Assembly: GCF_030704535.1 (NCBI RefSeq)
Contig: NC_081811.1
Coordinates: forward strand, 4,691,001 to 4,755,000
Direction of reading: 5' to 3'
Length of the DNA: 64,000 bases
Source of the DNA: Vitis vinifera
Taxonomy: Eukaryota > Streptophyta > Magnoliopsida > Vitales > Vitaceae
Shown piece after piece: positions 35,474 through 48,988 of the stretch. The translations under genes and the position numbers were made by a program. The notes below the pieces were generated by a model. That model saw only the letters and a program-made list of their open reading frames with translations, ran no database searches and was not told where the DNA came from. Each line of letters starts with the position of its first letter. Position 1 is the stretch's first letter.

Positions 35474-38214
35474 ATGGCTTCAACACAGGGATCGTCGCCT
35501 AGGACCAACAGGAAAGTAATCACCATACTTAGCATTGATGGAGGAGGGGTCCGAGGCATTATCCCTGCAGTCATCCTATCCGCCCTTGAGGCCGAACTTC
35601 AGGTTTTCTCTTACCATATCCTTTTGTCATTTCACATTCTTATTTTTTTCAAAATTGTAGTGCTGAAAGTACTGGCAGAAGGTGTACTTGCTAAAGCCAA
35701 AAGGGGTATATACATATACATGCATGATTTGATTGGCAGGATATGATATGTCACCGGTCTCTTATCTCTTATCGCTTATCGCTTATCGCATCCCGTATTA
35801 TATGTAACACACCAAAAAGACTAGTAATGGTGCATATCTTGGAGAGTTGAGGTGAATTGACAAGGGAAAAAACAATTTTGTGATTTTTGTTATATGTTGT
35901 TGCAAACAGAGGCTTGATGGCCCTGATGCCAGGATTGCAGATTACTTTGATCTCATTGCGGGCACAAGCACAGGGTCAATTGTTACAACCTTTCTTACAA
36001 CCCCATATCCACTTCCTAATGCTTCAAATGGATCCACAACAAATCGTCCTCGCGAAGCAAAAGATATCCAGAAGTTCTACATTGAGCATGGCCCGGAAAT
36101 ATTTGCTAAGAAAGAAGACCCTGCTCAAACCAGGTACACTGAGACTGTGTGAATGGGAGAGAAAAAAGCAAGAAGAGCGTAATATTTTAATCCAAATTAA
36201 TTTCCTCGTGGTTGACAGTAAATCAGAAAGCTTCCTCGATGGGTTGAAACATTTGATTGTTCAAGGGGTGGAGAAGGTGCTGGAATACAAATATCGTCCA
36301 TCCAGTCTTAGTGAGAAAGTGGATGAACAGCTTGGGAAAATTCGGTTGGCTGACACACTAACCAATATTCTTGTCCCTGCTTATGATATTCAACACCTAA
36401 AACTAGTCACCTTCTCTTCTCACCAGGTCATCAATTTTTTTACATGATCAAGCATTAGTATTCATTCTTCTCATATTTGTATTTTCCATAGCATAGGACT
36501 CTGGGCCTATAATGCCGGCTTTAAAAGCCTTCTACATGATCACCTCATGCAAACATGAGGTCTTAGTCGGGTCCTATAGGTTTCCATAGCATAAGACTAC
36601 AGGCTTATAATGTTGGCTTTAAAATCCATCCTCATATAGGCATAACATTCTCATCATGTTTCATAGGATTGTGAGACCAAGCTGGCAAACATGGAGTTGT
36701 AATGACTGTCTTTGATAAGGCAGAATCCTCTCCTGATTGATCCTTTCCTTGATCTTAGATTGTTTGTTACTATGTATATTTATCTTTTCCTAGTTTGTAG
36801 GATCTTCCAACTGTATATACACTCTATATAATGAGAAACAATCACCTCAATAATTGTTGAGGATTTCAGCCATATTTTACACGGGTTCTCCAACCTTTAT
36901 AGTCTTCCAATCATATAGATATTGTGCATATATATATAATATTACAATTTTTTTTTCCTTACCTGATATGGGACATGACATGATGCATGTTGCATTTATG
37001 GTTGCAGGCAAGAAAGACAGACTCATCAGTAAAATTGAGAGATGTAGTTATGAGCTCAGCAGCAGCTCCAGTTTATTTCCCATCTCACAATTTCAAAGCC
37101 GATGGCAGAATGTACAACCTTGTGGATGGTGGAGTCGCAGCAAACAATCCTGTAAATCCTCTTCATACACAGGCCTTTAAGGGGTCATATTTTCAAGATT
37201 TGTTGCCATTTGTATACACGATTCATTCATCATACTTGATGAAGCTGTCCCCTCTGTGCAGACATTGCTTGCAATACAAGAAGCAGCCCATATATTTGGA
37301 AACCGAGATTATAATTATCTGATTCTCTCCCTTGGCACTTGCTCTGAAGAAGAAGAACACCAGAACTTCATTCATTTAACGGGTCCACTTCCTTGGATGA
37401 TAGACCTTAAGAGGGTAACACCACCATTGGCCAACGTGCTGTTCAAGACATCAGCCGACATGGTAGATGCATACACATTATTTGTCCTTGGAGTTGGAGG
37501 CCGGATTTCTAGTCAGAACTTTCTCCGGATCCAGGTAATTAAATGCACTTACATGAAATAGTTGAGCAATCCAAACAAGTTCCCATTAAAACTGATCAAA
37601 GATCAAAGATATAGGAGTGAATATTATCAGATTGATCTCAATTTTTACATTACTAAGGAAAAGAAAATTTGAACCAGGACAATACATTGAAGCCTGAGCA
37701 GCTCACAATGGATGATGCAAGTCAAGAAAACTTTGATAGCCTGATTGATATCGGTCAAAGACTTCTAGAGAAGCCTGTTTCTTTCCCTAGCTCGGTGATT
37801 GGTCTGCAACCAGTGACTACCAACCGAGATGCTCTCATGAGGTAATGAGCTAACAGGAATGGTGATTTAGAGCAAAAACCGATTCTAGCCTTTCTAACAT
37901 TTGAAAACAATTTTTTTGATAAAAATTTTCAAATATTAAAAAGGTTAGAAGTATTTCCTATAATCACTATCAAATCAATTCTTACAATTGGTTTACGAGT
38001 CATTGTTCACCTTGCTGCCATCCTCATATCATCCCCCATTTTTACTAGATATTGATTGTTATTTCTCCCTTGCAGCTTTGCTAGAATACTGTCTGAAGAA
38101 AAGAAGAGGAGGGGTAGTTCTTCGTCCCATGTCTCTGGCTTCTTAATGCTTTCAATCATTTCTTCTCTTTTTCTCCTTCTTCTTTACAAGCTTTATATGG
38201 TGTTTTACCCATAA
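35474..38214 (+). CDS. Patatin-like phospholipase E, 7 exons, intact
   Basis: Exons: 35474-35602, 35910-36133, 36219-36426, 37008-37151, 37262-37534, 37678-37841 and 38076-38214, all with GT/AG borders. They form one frame of 426 codons plus stop. Key sites are the DGGGVRG loop (22-28), GTSTG with Ser63, and Asp227 in DGG; these define a patatin-type lipid acyl hydrolase. No N-terminal signal is seen. Residues about 403-425 form a hydrophobic tail after a Glu/Lys/Arg-rich stretch, as in copy A, which suggests anchoring by the C-terminus. The protein has one Glu more than copy A in exon 5 and the ordinary Val in the oxyanion loop, so it is the best candidate for an active enzyme. Intron 3 carries a solo LTR (36713-36901). 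The upstream region carries a LINE-like insert. PPR E follows in the same direction. Confidence 0.9.
36713..36901. mobile_element. Solo LTR in intron 3 of patatin E
   Basis: A 189-bp insert is flanked by GTCTT at 36708-36712 and 36902-36906. The matching place in copy A (near 4140-4150) has no insert. It begins TGATAAGG and ends CCTTTATA, imperfect inverted ends like those of Copia LTRs, and holds a TATATAA-type core near 36815-36835. No internal region or second LTR is present. Orientation is uncertain. Confidence 0.7.
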
Positions 38215-39054
38215 GAAAGAGAGAAAAATTCTTTGAATTTGATGTCTGGGAATATGGTTATTGCTTGTCCCTATTAGAAATAAAGGATGTACATTCCATG
38301 TCTTAATGAATAATTCTCTTTCGGATGCAGCTATTTATCAAAAGAAAAAATCTCTTTTAGATGGAGCTAGTTTTCACAACAACATTATAAATCTTACAAT
38401 CATGTAATCAATATAAAAGATGTATTATAACATGGAGTAAGGATGACAATTTGTGTTAGTGGTCATATTTATTTATGTCATGTCAAAGCTTAGGCAAATG
38501 TTAAATAAGTCATTTCAAACACAACACGAATAATAATTATATTAAAAATATAAATTCATATATTCTATATAATTATGAAACAGATAACATGTTTAGTGAC
38601 TCATTTAATAACCAAATTGATTTAAATTTCATGAATCTATATGATTAGTGTTCAAACCAGCTATGTTTATGATTCAATTGATTTATTTATTTAAATCAAA
38701 TTTAAAATGAGTAAAATATGGTTAAATAGTTTAAAATTGCAATTAGATTAATCAATATGATTATTAGATGGCTTGATTCCATCAAATTTCGTATTATGTG
38801 GGTTGATCCAAAAGCTACCTATTATTTCTTATATAGATTATGTGGCATTCGAAATTTGATCCAAATATGATTACACTCATCCTAAACCCACAAAAAATGT
38901 ATTGGGTTCTAATTAAGGCTACTGCAGTTGCTTATTCAGATGGTCTGTATAGAAAAGCCCATGCTGCTCAGGATAGGCTGATCCTTCTAAACTACATCAG
39001 GACAGGATGATGCACAGCTCCAATGCAGTAGGCAAGTGCAGGAGCCATTTTTGG
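38215..39054. other. 3' flank of patatin E and PPR leader
   Basis: No gene seen. It contains the unoccupied Copia target (CATTC once, 38292-38296). The last 150 bases are the conserved PPR leader. Confidence 0.6.
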
Positions 39055-40500
39055 ATGATCCAAACCCCTGCAACCTTACGAAGAGGACTCAAAAAATCCT
39101 ATAAACCCCCCAACATCCAGGATGCCAAAAATCTTGCTATTGCTCCCCTAAATCTAGACCACCCTGTTTTATCCTTACTATCAAAATGCCAAACCATGGC
39201 CCATTTCAATCAAATACATTGCCTAATGATCACCACTGGCATGTCCCGTGATGCTTTTCCGGCTAGCAGATTACTTATAGCTAGTTCATTCTCTTTGAGT
39301 CCTCCAAACATTCACCTGGCTTATGTTGTATTTTCGCAAATGCAAAGCCCTGATGTATACTCATACAACATTATGATTAAGGCCTTTTCACAAACTTCAC
39401 ATCCACTTGATTCCCTCCACTTTTACCACAAGCTGCTCCACCAAGGCCTATATCCCAATGAGTACACTTTCTGTTTTGTGCTCACTTCATGTGCCCAAGC
39501 CTTGGCTCTCCAAGAGGGAAAACAAATACAAGCCCAATTAATCAAACACCTCTCTTTGGGCAGTGTCTATGCTAGTACCTCTCTTGTTAGCTTGTATGGC
39601 AAATGTGGTGACATCCGTAGGGCTTTACAAGCATTCGAGGAAATGCCTCACAGAACTGAGGTCTCATGGGGCGCAGTAATTGATGCTTATATTGATCAAG
39701 GTTTTTTGACGAATGCATTGCAATTGTATGCAAAGATGAGGAGTTTGGGACATTCAGCAAGCAATGCAATCTTGGTGGGGGCATTTGGTGCTTGTGCTAA
39801 GCTGCAGGACTTGGCACTGGGGAGGATTATTCATGGGCAAGTTGAGGCCATGGGGCTACAACTCAATGTGACCCTTGGAACAAGTCTGGTTGACATGTAC
39901 TCAAAATGTGGAGCTATCGAAATGGCCATGGAGGCATTCTCTAGGATGCCTGTGAAAAGTGTTGCATCATGGAATTGCATGATCAACAGTCTGGCAATGA
40001 ATGATGGCGGAAGCGCAGCAATTGGCTTGTTTAAGGAGATGCAGGCGTCTGGTTTGGGACCCAACAGTGCAACCTTTCTGGGTGTCCTGCATGCATGCAG
40101 TCATGGAGGGCTAGTGAATGAAGCACTCGAATACTTTTCGTGTATGAGAGAGTTGTACGGGATTGAAACTAATGTTAAGCATTATGGGTGCATGGTTGAT
40201 CTCTATGGCCGAGCTGGGAAGCTTGAGAAGGCCGTGGATGTCATCAGAACGATGCCCATGAAACCGGATATTGTAATCTGGGGAGCATTGTTAGGTGGGT
40301 GCAAGAAGCATGGCAACGCAAAGCTTGGGGAGCTGGTAGGAGCACAGATTATGAAGCTGCAACCACACAAGGTTTCCGGGTGCTCAAGTCTTTCAGATAT
40401 GTATGCGATGGATGGGCGATGGGAGGACGTGATCAGTGTAAGGAGGATGATGCTGGACATGGATGTTGGGAGGGAACCTGGATGTAGCACCTTGACTTGA
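39055..40500 (+). CDS. PLS-type PPR protein, E-like C-terminus, intact
   Basis: This is an intronless gene of 481 codons. I prefer the Met at 39055 (MIQTPATLRRGLKKSYK), whose basic, Ser/Thr/Lys-containing start suits organelle import. An in-frame Met pair 48 bases upstream would give 497 codons. The protein shows successive PPR motifs of the PLS class: SYNIMIKAF, VSWGAVIDAYIDQG, TSLVDMYSKCG, SWNCMINSLA, LGVLHACSHGG and GCMVDLYGRAGK. It ends in a degenerate E motif (DMYAMDGRWEDV, EPGCSTLT). Proteins of this class bind organellar RNA one base per repeat and usually take part in C-to-U editing. No DYW domain is present, so a deaminase partner would be needed. It is the only undamaged one of four copies here. 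It converges with SWC4, 811 bp away. Confidence 0.9.
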   Translation: MIQTPATLRRGLKKSYKPPNIQDAKNLAIAPLNLDHPVLSLLSKCQTMAHFNQIHCLMITTGMSRDAFPASRLLIASSFSLSPPNIHLAYVVFSQMQSPDVYSYNIMIKAFSQTSHPLDSLHFYHKLLHQGLYPNEYTFCFVLTSCAQALALQEGKQIQAQLIKHLSLGSVYASTSLVSLYGKCGDIRRALQAFEEMPHRTEVSWGAVIDAYIDQGFLTNALQLYAKMRSLGHSASNAILVGAFGACAKLQDLALGRIIHGQVEAMGLQLNVTLGTSLVDMYSKCGAIEMAMEAFSRMPVKSVASWNCMINSLAMNDGGSAAIGLFKEMQASGLGPNSATFLGVLHACSHGGLVNEALEYFSCMRELYGIETNVKHYGCMVDLYGRAGKLEKAVDVIRTMPMKPDIVIWGALLGGCKKHGNAKLGELVGAQIMKLQPHKVSGCSSLSDMYAMDGRWEDVISVRRMMLDMDVGREPGCSTLT

Positions 40501-41311
40501 TTTTTAGTTATCTGGAGATAATAAATCCTTGGCAGAATTACTTACCAATCCCTCTCTTGAGAGAATTCCAAGAATAACTGCAGCACAAATAGGAATAGGG
40601 AAATGGTCTCAGGTTTTAAAACACCTGCCAACCAAAAGTAGTTTTAATTCTGAAACATGGTTGAGAGGTACCGGAAATTTGTAACTTGAAATTTTCTGGG
40701 AAATAGTGGCTTCAATTCTCATAGACTGTATTTACATCAGAGATGCCATAAGTTCGGTTCATATTAGCCTGCAAATCCAACCTAGCAAACAAAAAACTAC
40801 TTCAACTCCTCCAAGCCTAGAATCCAACTCCCCTGCCCGGGGCATCTTAAGAGGGATACAGTACTGTCATCATATTTGTAGGGACTCTGTACAACAAATT
40901 AGTTTATCACACTGAAGGCAAGAATTGACATTTTTCTTTTCCTATTTTTGACTTCATGCCCCCCTGCACCCATAGATCAGATTACAGCTGATATGGAAAT
41001 TCATGGATCTGGCTTTCAATTCTGATTCCCAGAGCTCAAAACTTGCTTTCAAGTCAAGCCCAACATACAGGTGTTGGCTGGACATAAAGGTACCCCTGAG
41101 GAAAGATAAAAGAAAAAGGAAGAAGATGCTTTAATCTATTGAATACTCAGACGTCAGCAGAAAGGAGTAAGTTAAAGACTGTAAATTGTAGCCCACATTT
41201 TTGAGTTAGAACTTCAGAAATACACATGATTTTGATGAATAAAAAATGACAATTTGCCAATCATGAGCAGTTTTTGTCAGGCAACATTAATTTCACCTTG
41301 ACCTCAATTTA
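40501..41311. other. Spacer between convergent PPR E and SWC4
   Basis: This would hold the 3' untranslated regions of both genes. An AATAAA lies at 40519-40524 on the PPR side. It is duplicated at 12408-13197. Confidence 0.6.
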
Positions 41312-44300
41312 TCAATCTGAAGCCTTTAATTTTCTGGGTCTTTTAGACTGAGCCGGTGATGGTGGAGCAGGTGCCTTGAGAACCAGGATTACAAGTAAAA
41401 ACAATATTACATTTCAGACAAGAGGGGGAAACAAGGAAGACGTATAAAAATGATTGAAGGTAAACAAAACAGAAAAAAACTGATACTTACCTTGCGTTTC
41501 TGGTCCCTTTTGCCAACTCTTTCACCTAAAATCCAATCATATTATTAAATAGTTGCAGAAAAGTTCATTGATTTTATCTAAAAATAAAAACCTATAAAAA
41601 GGAAAAATACTATGCTATATAGAGAAAACTCAAAAACACCCATTATCACATAATATATTACCTCCAAAACTTATGGAGTCAGGAATAAATGTCCGATCCT
41701 GTTCCCCAGTGCGGTGGGATCGCTGTCAATAGTTTCATAGACCAAATCAAACCAAAATTTTAGATTCAAAAGATGCAGACATATATTTGCAATAAACTCA
41801 TTCTTTGAATGACAAACTAGCACGCGTAGCTCCATAATTAGAAGGGAAAAAATCAGTACACTCACCTTAGGTGTGCCTGGTGTTTCAACATATGAACCAT
41901 CACGATGCGAAGAACCTTCTGCTTCCTTGTATTGCAACTGATAATCAAACACATAGAGGTTAAACATCTACACTATCTATTCAGTGCAGAACCCTGTGTC
42001 CCACTCTTACAAATCATACGAAGCATTCCCTTAAGACCTTTTTCTTTAATAATAGAAACAGATTATAGCTATACTTCCATTGTCTCTGTTGAATATGACT
42101 ATGGCATATGAATGTCATGTCCTAATAAACCTCTTTTAAGACCTGTTATTTTAACTGCTAAACCTATTGCTGATAAATCACAATTCTCATGCCTCTCCTT
42201 CCTAACCAATTATATACTCCAGGTTCCAATATTGAATTTGGAAAGAAGGGATCCTGAGGAGAAATGAAAGCAATTGAATGAACATTATTAATTCCAATTT
42301 TTGAAACCGATAGGACCTGTAAATGGAAAAGGATTTCAAATCATGTGGTAGCCTCTTATGAAAGTGCTGAATTCCTTATAGAAAAGGCTGAATCTGATTT
42401 AAAATTCATTAAAATAGAAGATAAGATACAATTTCTGGTTTTTTGAAATCATCCTTACTATTCTCTGTTCTTTGCAACTTGTTATGTGTTTCTTCCCTTA
42501 TTCCATCATTATTACCATTGTTCTTCTCTTGGTCCACCTTTATCATCATTGGTCACTTGGATTAAGATTTTTAGATTTTTTACATATTTGAAATCTCCAT
42601 AAAATCAAATGAGTTTGATGATCCTTTTTCTTTTCAGGTTTAGAATATTTTCTCTCATATAAACCTCTAAACCTAGATGCATATGTGATTTGTTAATTTT
42701 TAAATATTTAACTAGATTCTTATTTAGATAAGAAAGGAAGATAGTTCCATGGAAATGTATTATATCTTTTTAATTTTTTTATGAGTCAAATTATTCTTTA
42801 AGTAGTTTAGGTTTATTTGATTTTGCAGGATTTGAACCTTTTGTGGTGAATCAGTCATCCATTATTTATAAATCTAGGACAATAAATAAATTCATACATT
42901 GTATTTAAAATAATACATTTTTTCTTATGATTTAAGAAGTTCTACAATGGTGTGTGTGTGCGTATACACATACACAAATCGGTTTCTTTTCCATTACTAA
43001 ACCAAATAATGGAAATGAATTGACTTTATATCATTTCCCTCTATTTCAAACAGGACAAAGGAACTGAATTTCAATTCCATTAATTTCATTTCTGTTAATC
43101 GAGTAATTTCTCTTGAAGAACTTGGTTCCCAACAGAGTGTAAAAGCCTGCTCAAATATTAAGAATTCATAAAATTGTAAGCTATGAACCATGGAGTAGTT
43201 TTAATTAGCTCTCAAAGTTGTCTTGAATGCATGTTTCCTGTATATCCCTTTTTCTGCAAATATCTGAAATTCCCTTGGCATATGTGGTTGAAAACGAGGT
43301 TTGTTAGGAGGGAGAAAGGCAATAGGTTCAGTAGTGTTGACCCCAGACATAGGAATGACAGACCATAACCTGGAAAAGTTAGTTTGTCCAGGAAGTTTAA
43401 TCGTGTTGTAACAAGATTGGAGTAAGTTTAGCCCTTAATTCAACATCAGAATCATCAACCAAGAGCTGGAGATATAGTAACAAAGTTTAACAACAAAACC
43501 CAGAAGGAACCAGTTGGTTGACCAGTACCATCATAACTAGTGGGAAAAAAGTTTTTTTTTTTTTTTCTCAAAAAGAGTTAATAAAAGAATCTTGATGATG
43601 TCACATCACCCCCAACAGCTACTACTACCTGGCAGTAGGATTAACAAGAACTGCATCTGAACATCACAACAACAATAAGTTGCAATATATTTGTGGACAG
43701 TTGACATGTTTACATGCAAACACTTATCAATATGCCAGTATTAATCAAAGTACAGGGACTTTATGGCCAAACAAGTAAAAAACTGAATGAAGATGAACAC
43801 AGAAGAGACAAGAAAATGACACACTTACTCTAATTTTTTGGAATGTCAGGATATTATAGTACACAAAGTGAAAATTACAGAAATGTTGAAAAGTTTGCCC
43901 AGAATTCTGGAAAATTAAAACTTGCACAACATTTTTTATTATTTTAAATAAGAAACCATCAAACATGGAAAGATGATTTAGCAATGAGCAAAGACATCAC
44001 ATTCAAAGATTGATATAAATCAAATACAATTAAACAAAAATAAATATTAAAAACAACTTGAAGCTAAGGGATACCTGTTTCTGAAGGTTTAGTAGAGTCA
44101 ATATTTCTTTTCTCAATTCCAGATGCTCTGCACAAACAGATTTTGTTGGTACCTTCGGTTTTAAATTAACCTGGGAACAGAAAAGGCATTATTTGTCTAC
44201 CATTTTAAAGAAATTAATTCGAGAAAATGAGTATGCTAATAGGATTTATTGCTCATGAAGTGAAATGATTATTTAGCAAATAAAGAAGCATCTAAATGCA

Positions 44301-47300
44301 AACAATAAATATGCTGAAAATCAATAATCTAAGGGTCTGGTTAAGCATAAGTTGAGAATTAAGATGGATGTGCCTCGTGAACCAAGTGGACAGAAAAGAT
44401 GACTTTTCAGAATTTAGTGGGAATCCAAGAGAAGTGAAAGATAAACAAAATGAAATTTCATCCATATTCAACTGTGACAGAAAGTTTTATTGAAAAAAAA
44501 AATATCATTAAAGGTTACAAGGAAAAAAAATACCAAGCAAGGGGAACAAATAAAGTGCCAGGAAGCTAAAGCAACATTCATAGAAAAACTATCCAATGAT
44601 AATTAAAAAAAAAAAAAAAATTTAATGCTGGAGATGATTTCATTGTCTACATGTTACAGATATCACTCGCAATATGACATGGAAAATAATATCTCCACTT
44701 TATAGTTAAGGAGCAAATACAAACCCCAAGATCCTGTAGAGTTTGCTCAACCCGCTTGATAGTCCTAAGTCCAGCAGATGAGCTTGCAGCTTGCACCATT
44801 TGCTCAAGTGCATACGTTCTCAAGTATACCCGCATCTGAGAACATTCCCAGTCAGTTAGGCAGCTAAAAATTCTTGATGATTTTTACTGTCTTGAAATGG
44901 CAACATTATTAAATAGGAAGAGCCAGGAATTAATGTCTTAGTATGAAATATTAAGATATAGAAATATTAGGAGATCCACTTTACAAGAAGCAAACAATTC
45001 CTCTAACAACCTTTTTCAGATAAGGCAACATCCAAATTAGAACTAATCCTTGTGGACCAAAAGAAAGGGGAAAAAAGGCACAACTGCAAATGAAATTATT
45101 GAAAGGAAGAAAAAAGAAACAATCAAACTACAATTTAAGCTGGCCGTAAGGCCATATTAAAAAAGAATAAAGAAAAAAGAAAAAAAAGGAGAAATCATAA
45201 TTTGAAAATAATTATAAAACATACCCCACGTAGTGAATTTAGAGTGGATATATCATCAGCTGTAGATGTTGGAGGTGCAACAGTTGTAGGGGGAATCTGA
45301 ACATTGGAAGAAGGTGACACAGTCTCAACAGGAATAATATTCTTTTCGTTACTTTCAGGGCTGACATTTGATGCGACAGGCATATCAGACTCTTCAGCAC
45401 CCTGAAAAAGAAGAGTATAAAGAACATAAGATATAGTGCCTATAAAACTCAGACACACAAATCGTCATTCTGAAATTAAAACAAGAAAATTTCATTCCCA
45501 CAGCAAGAGTTTAATTCTTTTCAGAGCACAGCAGGAATACAACCACACACACACCACAAACTAAAATTAAACAGTGAAAAAATAAAATCTTAAAAAGAGA
45601 ACTGCCATAGGCAGCTTAATTAAGTTCCTAGCACATACTTGGCAGAGTTCTGAAAGACTGCCCACATGTTAATTTCAGACTCACAAATCCATTAAGGCTC
45701 ATATTTTAGGCCCTTCCTATAAGTCCAGAGAGAGCCTCAACAACCTGCTTTCTACCTCACATAAATAAAACTTAAAATGCAAACTCAGTTTGACAAGGGC
45801 GCCTTTAAGTGTAACACTACTCAAACAGAATATTTTCATTCAAGGATTGCAATAAGATCTGTAACCACTAGTGTTGGGTCAAAGATATTTAATACAAAGC
45901 TCACTTCATTCAGATTGTCCAACTGACCAAATTGTACATCTGTTTAAGACTAGTGACTGCAACCCTCCAATCAGTGAACCATTACTAGCCATTCCCAATA
46001 TTTCTACTAACCTTAGAGATATAACTAATCAAAAGATTGGAATATTATGATCCATAATATAGCTACACAGAAACTGCCAAATGCAGATAGCAACAGTGAT
46101 AGATAGAGGAAGGAAGTGCCCTGGTGAAGTTTTAAATGATAGAAATGGGGAAGAAGGAAGGGAGTAAGGTTGATTAGAGAAGCATATTAGAAAGCAAAAT
46201 GAGAACATTACATCAAGTGTATAGGAAGTAATCATAAGTAATGTGTATGTGTCATCAACAAGGGAGTATTTAAAATCTAGAATAAAAATTGTCTTAAATT
46301 TCACCTCCACAAGTGAGAATATAATAGTAAACTTGTAACCTAGTAGAACTGTAAAGACTGATTACTATAGCTAGCCTAATAATGGGTTGATTATAATCTT
46401 ACAATCAACTAGTTAACTAATTTTAACAATTGCTCTCATATTTTTGGGTTCAAAGCTGATGCCCTTAAATCATGAAACAAGGATTAGCCAATGTCACATG
46501 TAATTTTAATAAGCGCATATCCCCTTTAAGCTTTTGCTAAAGTCACCAATTACTAAAATCAAGAATAGTTGCATATACAGTCCTACACCCTTACCCTTGC
46601 AGCAATGCGTGCTTCAGTAATTCTTTTGGCTTCAGCAAGAACCTGAAAAGGGAATAATACATAAAGGAAAAAATAAGAAATCAAATATGTTTCATTTTAG
46701 AAGTGTAAATGCAGATCACAGAATTCAGCCTTTTAGAAACTATTAAATGAAATTTAAACCTCAGCATCTTTTCGCTCTTGCTGCTTTGTCTGGGAAAGGA
46801 TCATGGATAATGCACGCTTGCGTTCAACCTCTTGTGAAACATTATATGGTTCCTATATAAGAAGAAAAGCTTAAAACCAACAAGAAAAAGAATGATTTGA
46901 AATAACAGACCTCTAATTTAGTTATCCAAATATGACAAATTAAAAGAAAATCATACATATAAAGAACATAGAATCTGTAGCCTAAAAAATTTAATATTCA
47001 TTTAGAAATTCCATTCATAATGTCAAAGTACCTTTACAAGGGGGTGCCCAGAAACATCGCCTGAAGATGGAGCTCTAGCAACCAAAATAGCTCGGGATAC
47101 TATGCCAGAAAGTGTCATAATTGTTAATATATCACAAATTTCTCAAGATCACGTCCTAAAATGTCCCAAAAGCAGTATACAAGTGATTGACTTGAGCATA
47201 AAACCAAAATGTAAAATGAACACATGACATTGGAGCAAGAAATTGGAAATACACAATAATCAAACAAAGGGATAGACCTGTACCACTATAATAGCGATTC

Positions 47301-48988
47301 TTCAAATCCTCCACAGTTCGAGATGATGGAAACCTGTCAGCTATTACAATGAAGCGGAGATCAAATCGTTCGCACAACTCAAATAACTGATCTGTCTCTT
47401 CCCTGGTCCACGTCTAACAAAGAGAAAGCATAAGTTAGAGAAATTTAAGTTGATCCATGAAATACTGACACAGAGGTATCACAACATATGCATTCACTGA
47501 TGTACAAAAATTAAGCCAATCTAACAATTCATAAGAAGCATGTTTCAGCATACAAGTTCTGGATCTTCAATTTTCTTTCTTATTAATAATGAACAAGAAA
47601 TAAAATCTGAATAAACTTTTACATCAGATCTGAAATCAAATCTTGCAAATTAAGTGCAATGAAATTATAAAGTAGCAATCTTGAGTTGATACCTACAGGA
47701 TCAGTCAAATACTTCTCATACTCCTCATCTGTGTATTTGACAACATTGACAGACTGCACCAAGTCAAATAAAAGTCAAATATTCAATGTCACTGGAGAGA
47801 TGTCTTTGTGGCACAGCATGTATGAAGATAGGAGCATACTTCTGTATACCTTGTTATACTTAGCAAAAGAGTAGTCACCAGTTGGCGGAACACCATTTAC
47901 AACTCTGACCTGCAAAGTATAAAAAACAGAAGGTTCCTTCAAATCTCCAGGTATGTACTTAAACAATTTTTCAAAATGTTGCAGAAACATACCCAGTGAT
48001 AAAGCTGCAAATTATCAGTCCGAGCAGAACTTGTAAAAGGAAGCCACTGCCAAGTAACCTGAAGAATGTTCAAATTATTAGAAACCATACCCTAATGGTA
48101 ATCTGAAGAAGATAGAAATGATGAAAAACATTAACATAGCATAGCTAATTGAAAAATCTAAGATGATCAACTCACACATTCAGGTAAGGTCAACTAGCAA
48201 TAACTGATTATGCCCACTGTTTTTTAACTATTTATTCACTTTACTGAACTCACACATTCCTTCATATCATTTTTTGCAGAATTTAGTTTCTAACCTGCCA
48301 CTGATCTAATCTAACATCTCCAAAAGATTATAAGCAATGCCTTTTAGCTGACTAGCACACAGGAGTGAATTTTAAATACAGAATCAGCCAAAATGACACT
48401 AAAAACAGGTGGAAAGCACTTTCATCTTAAAAATAATGAGAAATAAAAAATGAATAAAAAGGGAAGCACTTTCATTAATTTCGCTTCTGAAAAAGTCAAA
48501 AACTATTTTCGTTTCCACTAGAGAGCCATGATAGACATGAACTTCAACAGCACCAAAGTTAACAAATCAACGATTCTGGACGACTTCCACTACATCTAAA
48601 CCCTGAATTCACCTGAAATCCAAGTGATTCTCCAAACCAACTCAGCTAATAGATGAACCATGGCCAAAACCTTTACCAATGGAAAAAAACTGACCTTTTC
48701 GTCCGATTGAGGCCGCCGTTTCAGCTGAGAGACGTCCACTGCAGGCATTAGGGGCGCCAAACCCCCTGTAAGCGCATAAACCTACAATATAAAGAACCAA
48801 AAAAACGCAACATTGTAAAAATTCAACCAAGGCTAAACAAACAGGAACAAAATATGCATACATAGAGAGCATACCTCTCGCGAAATGCCATCCGGTTTTC
48901 TCTGAGAATCCTTCTGAGGTCTTGATTTCTTCTCTTGAGGTGCAGTAAGTGGAGTTTTGGGCAAGCCGAGAATGTCCTTCGCGTCCAT
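41312..48988 (-). CDS. SWC4: SWR1-complex subunit 4 / DMAP1 homologue, 16 exons
   Basis: Coding exons (high to low): 48988-48875, 48781-48695, 48058-47993, 47909-47850, 47753-47697, 47413-47284, 47099-47032, 46852-46760, 46642-46595, 45401-45225, 44835-44725, 44170-44075, 41937-41866, 41698-41662, 41525-41491 and 41374-41312. All have GT/AG borders and they join in one frame of about 437 codons, the usual plant SWC4 length. The start [13 protein letters not shown] is typical. A SANT/Myb-like domain begins [16 protein letters not shown] (about residues 130-171). The C-terminal DMAP1 region includes [11 protein letters not shown], and the end is basic ([11 protein letters not shown]). In plants SWC4 is shared by the SWR1 and NuA4 complexes and acts in the nucleus in H2A.Z loading and H4 acetylation. 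Intron 12 is 2.1 kb; its proximal half, with the last four exons, was copied to 13.2-14.9 kb. Confidence 0.96.

Noticed and set aside
44075-45225. Possibility that the 2.1-kb intron 12 marks a break of SWC4 into two genes.
   Set aside because: Phase, splice sites and the known order of the protein continue across the intron; the gene is whole.
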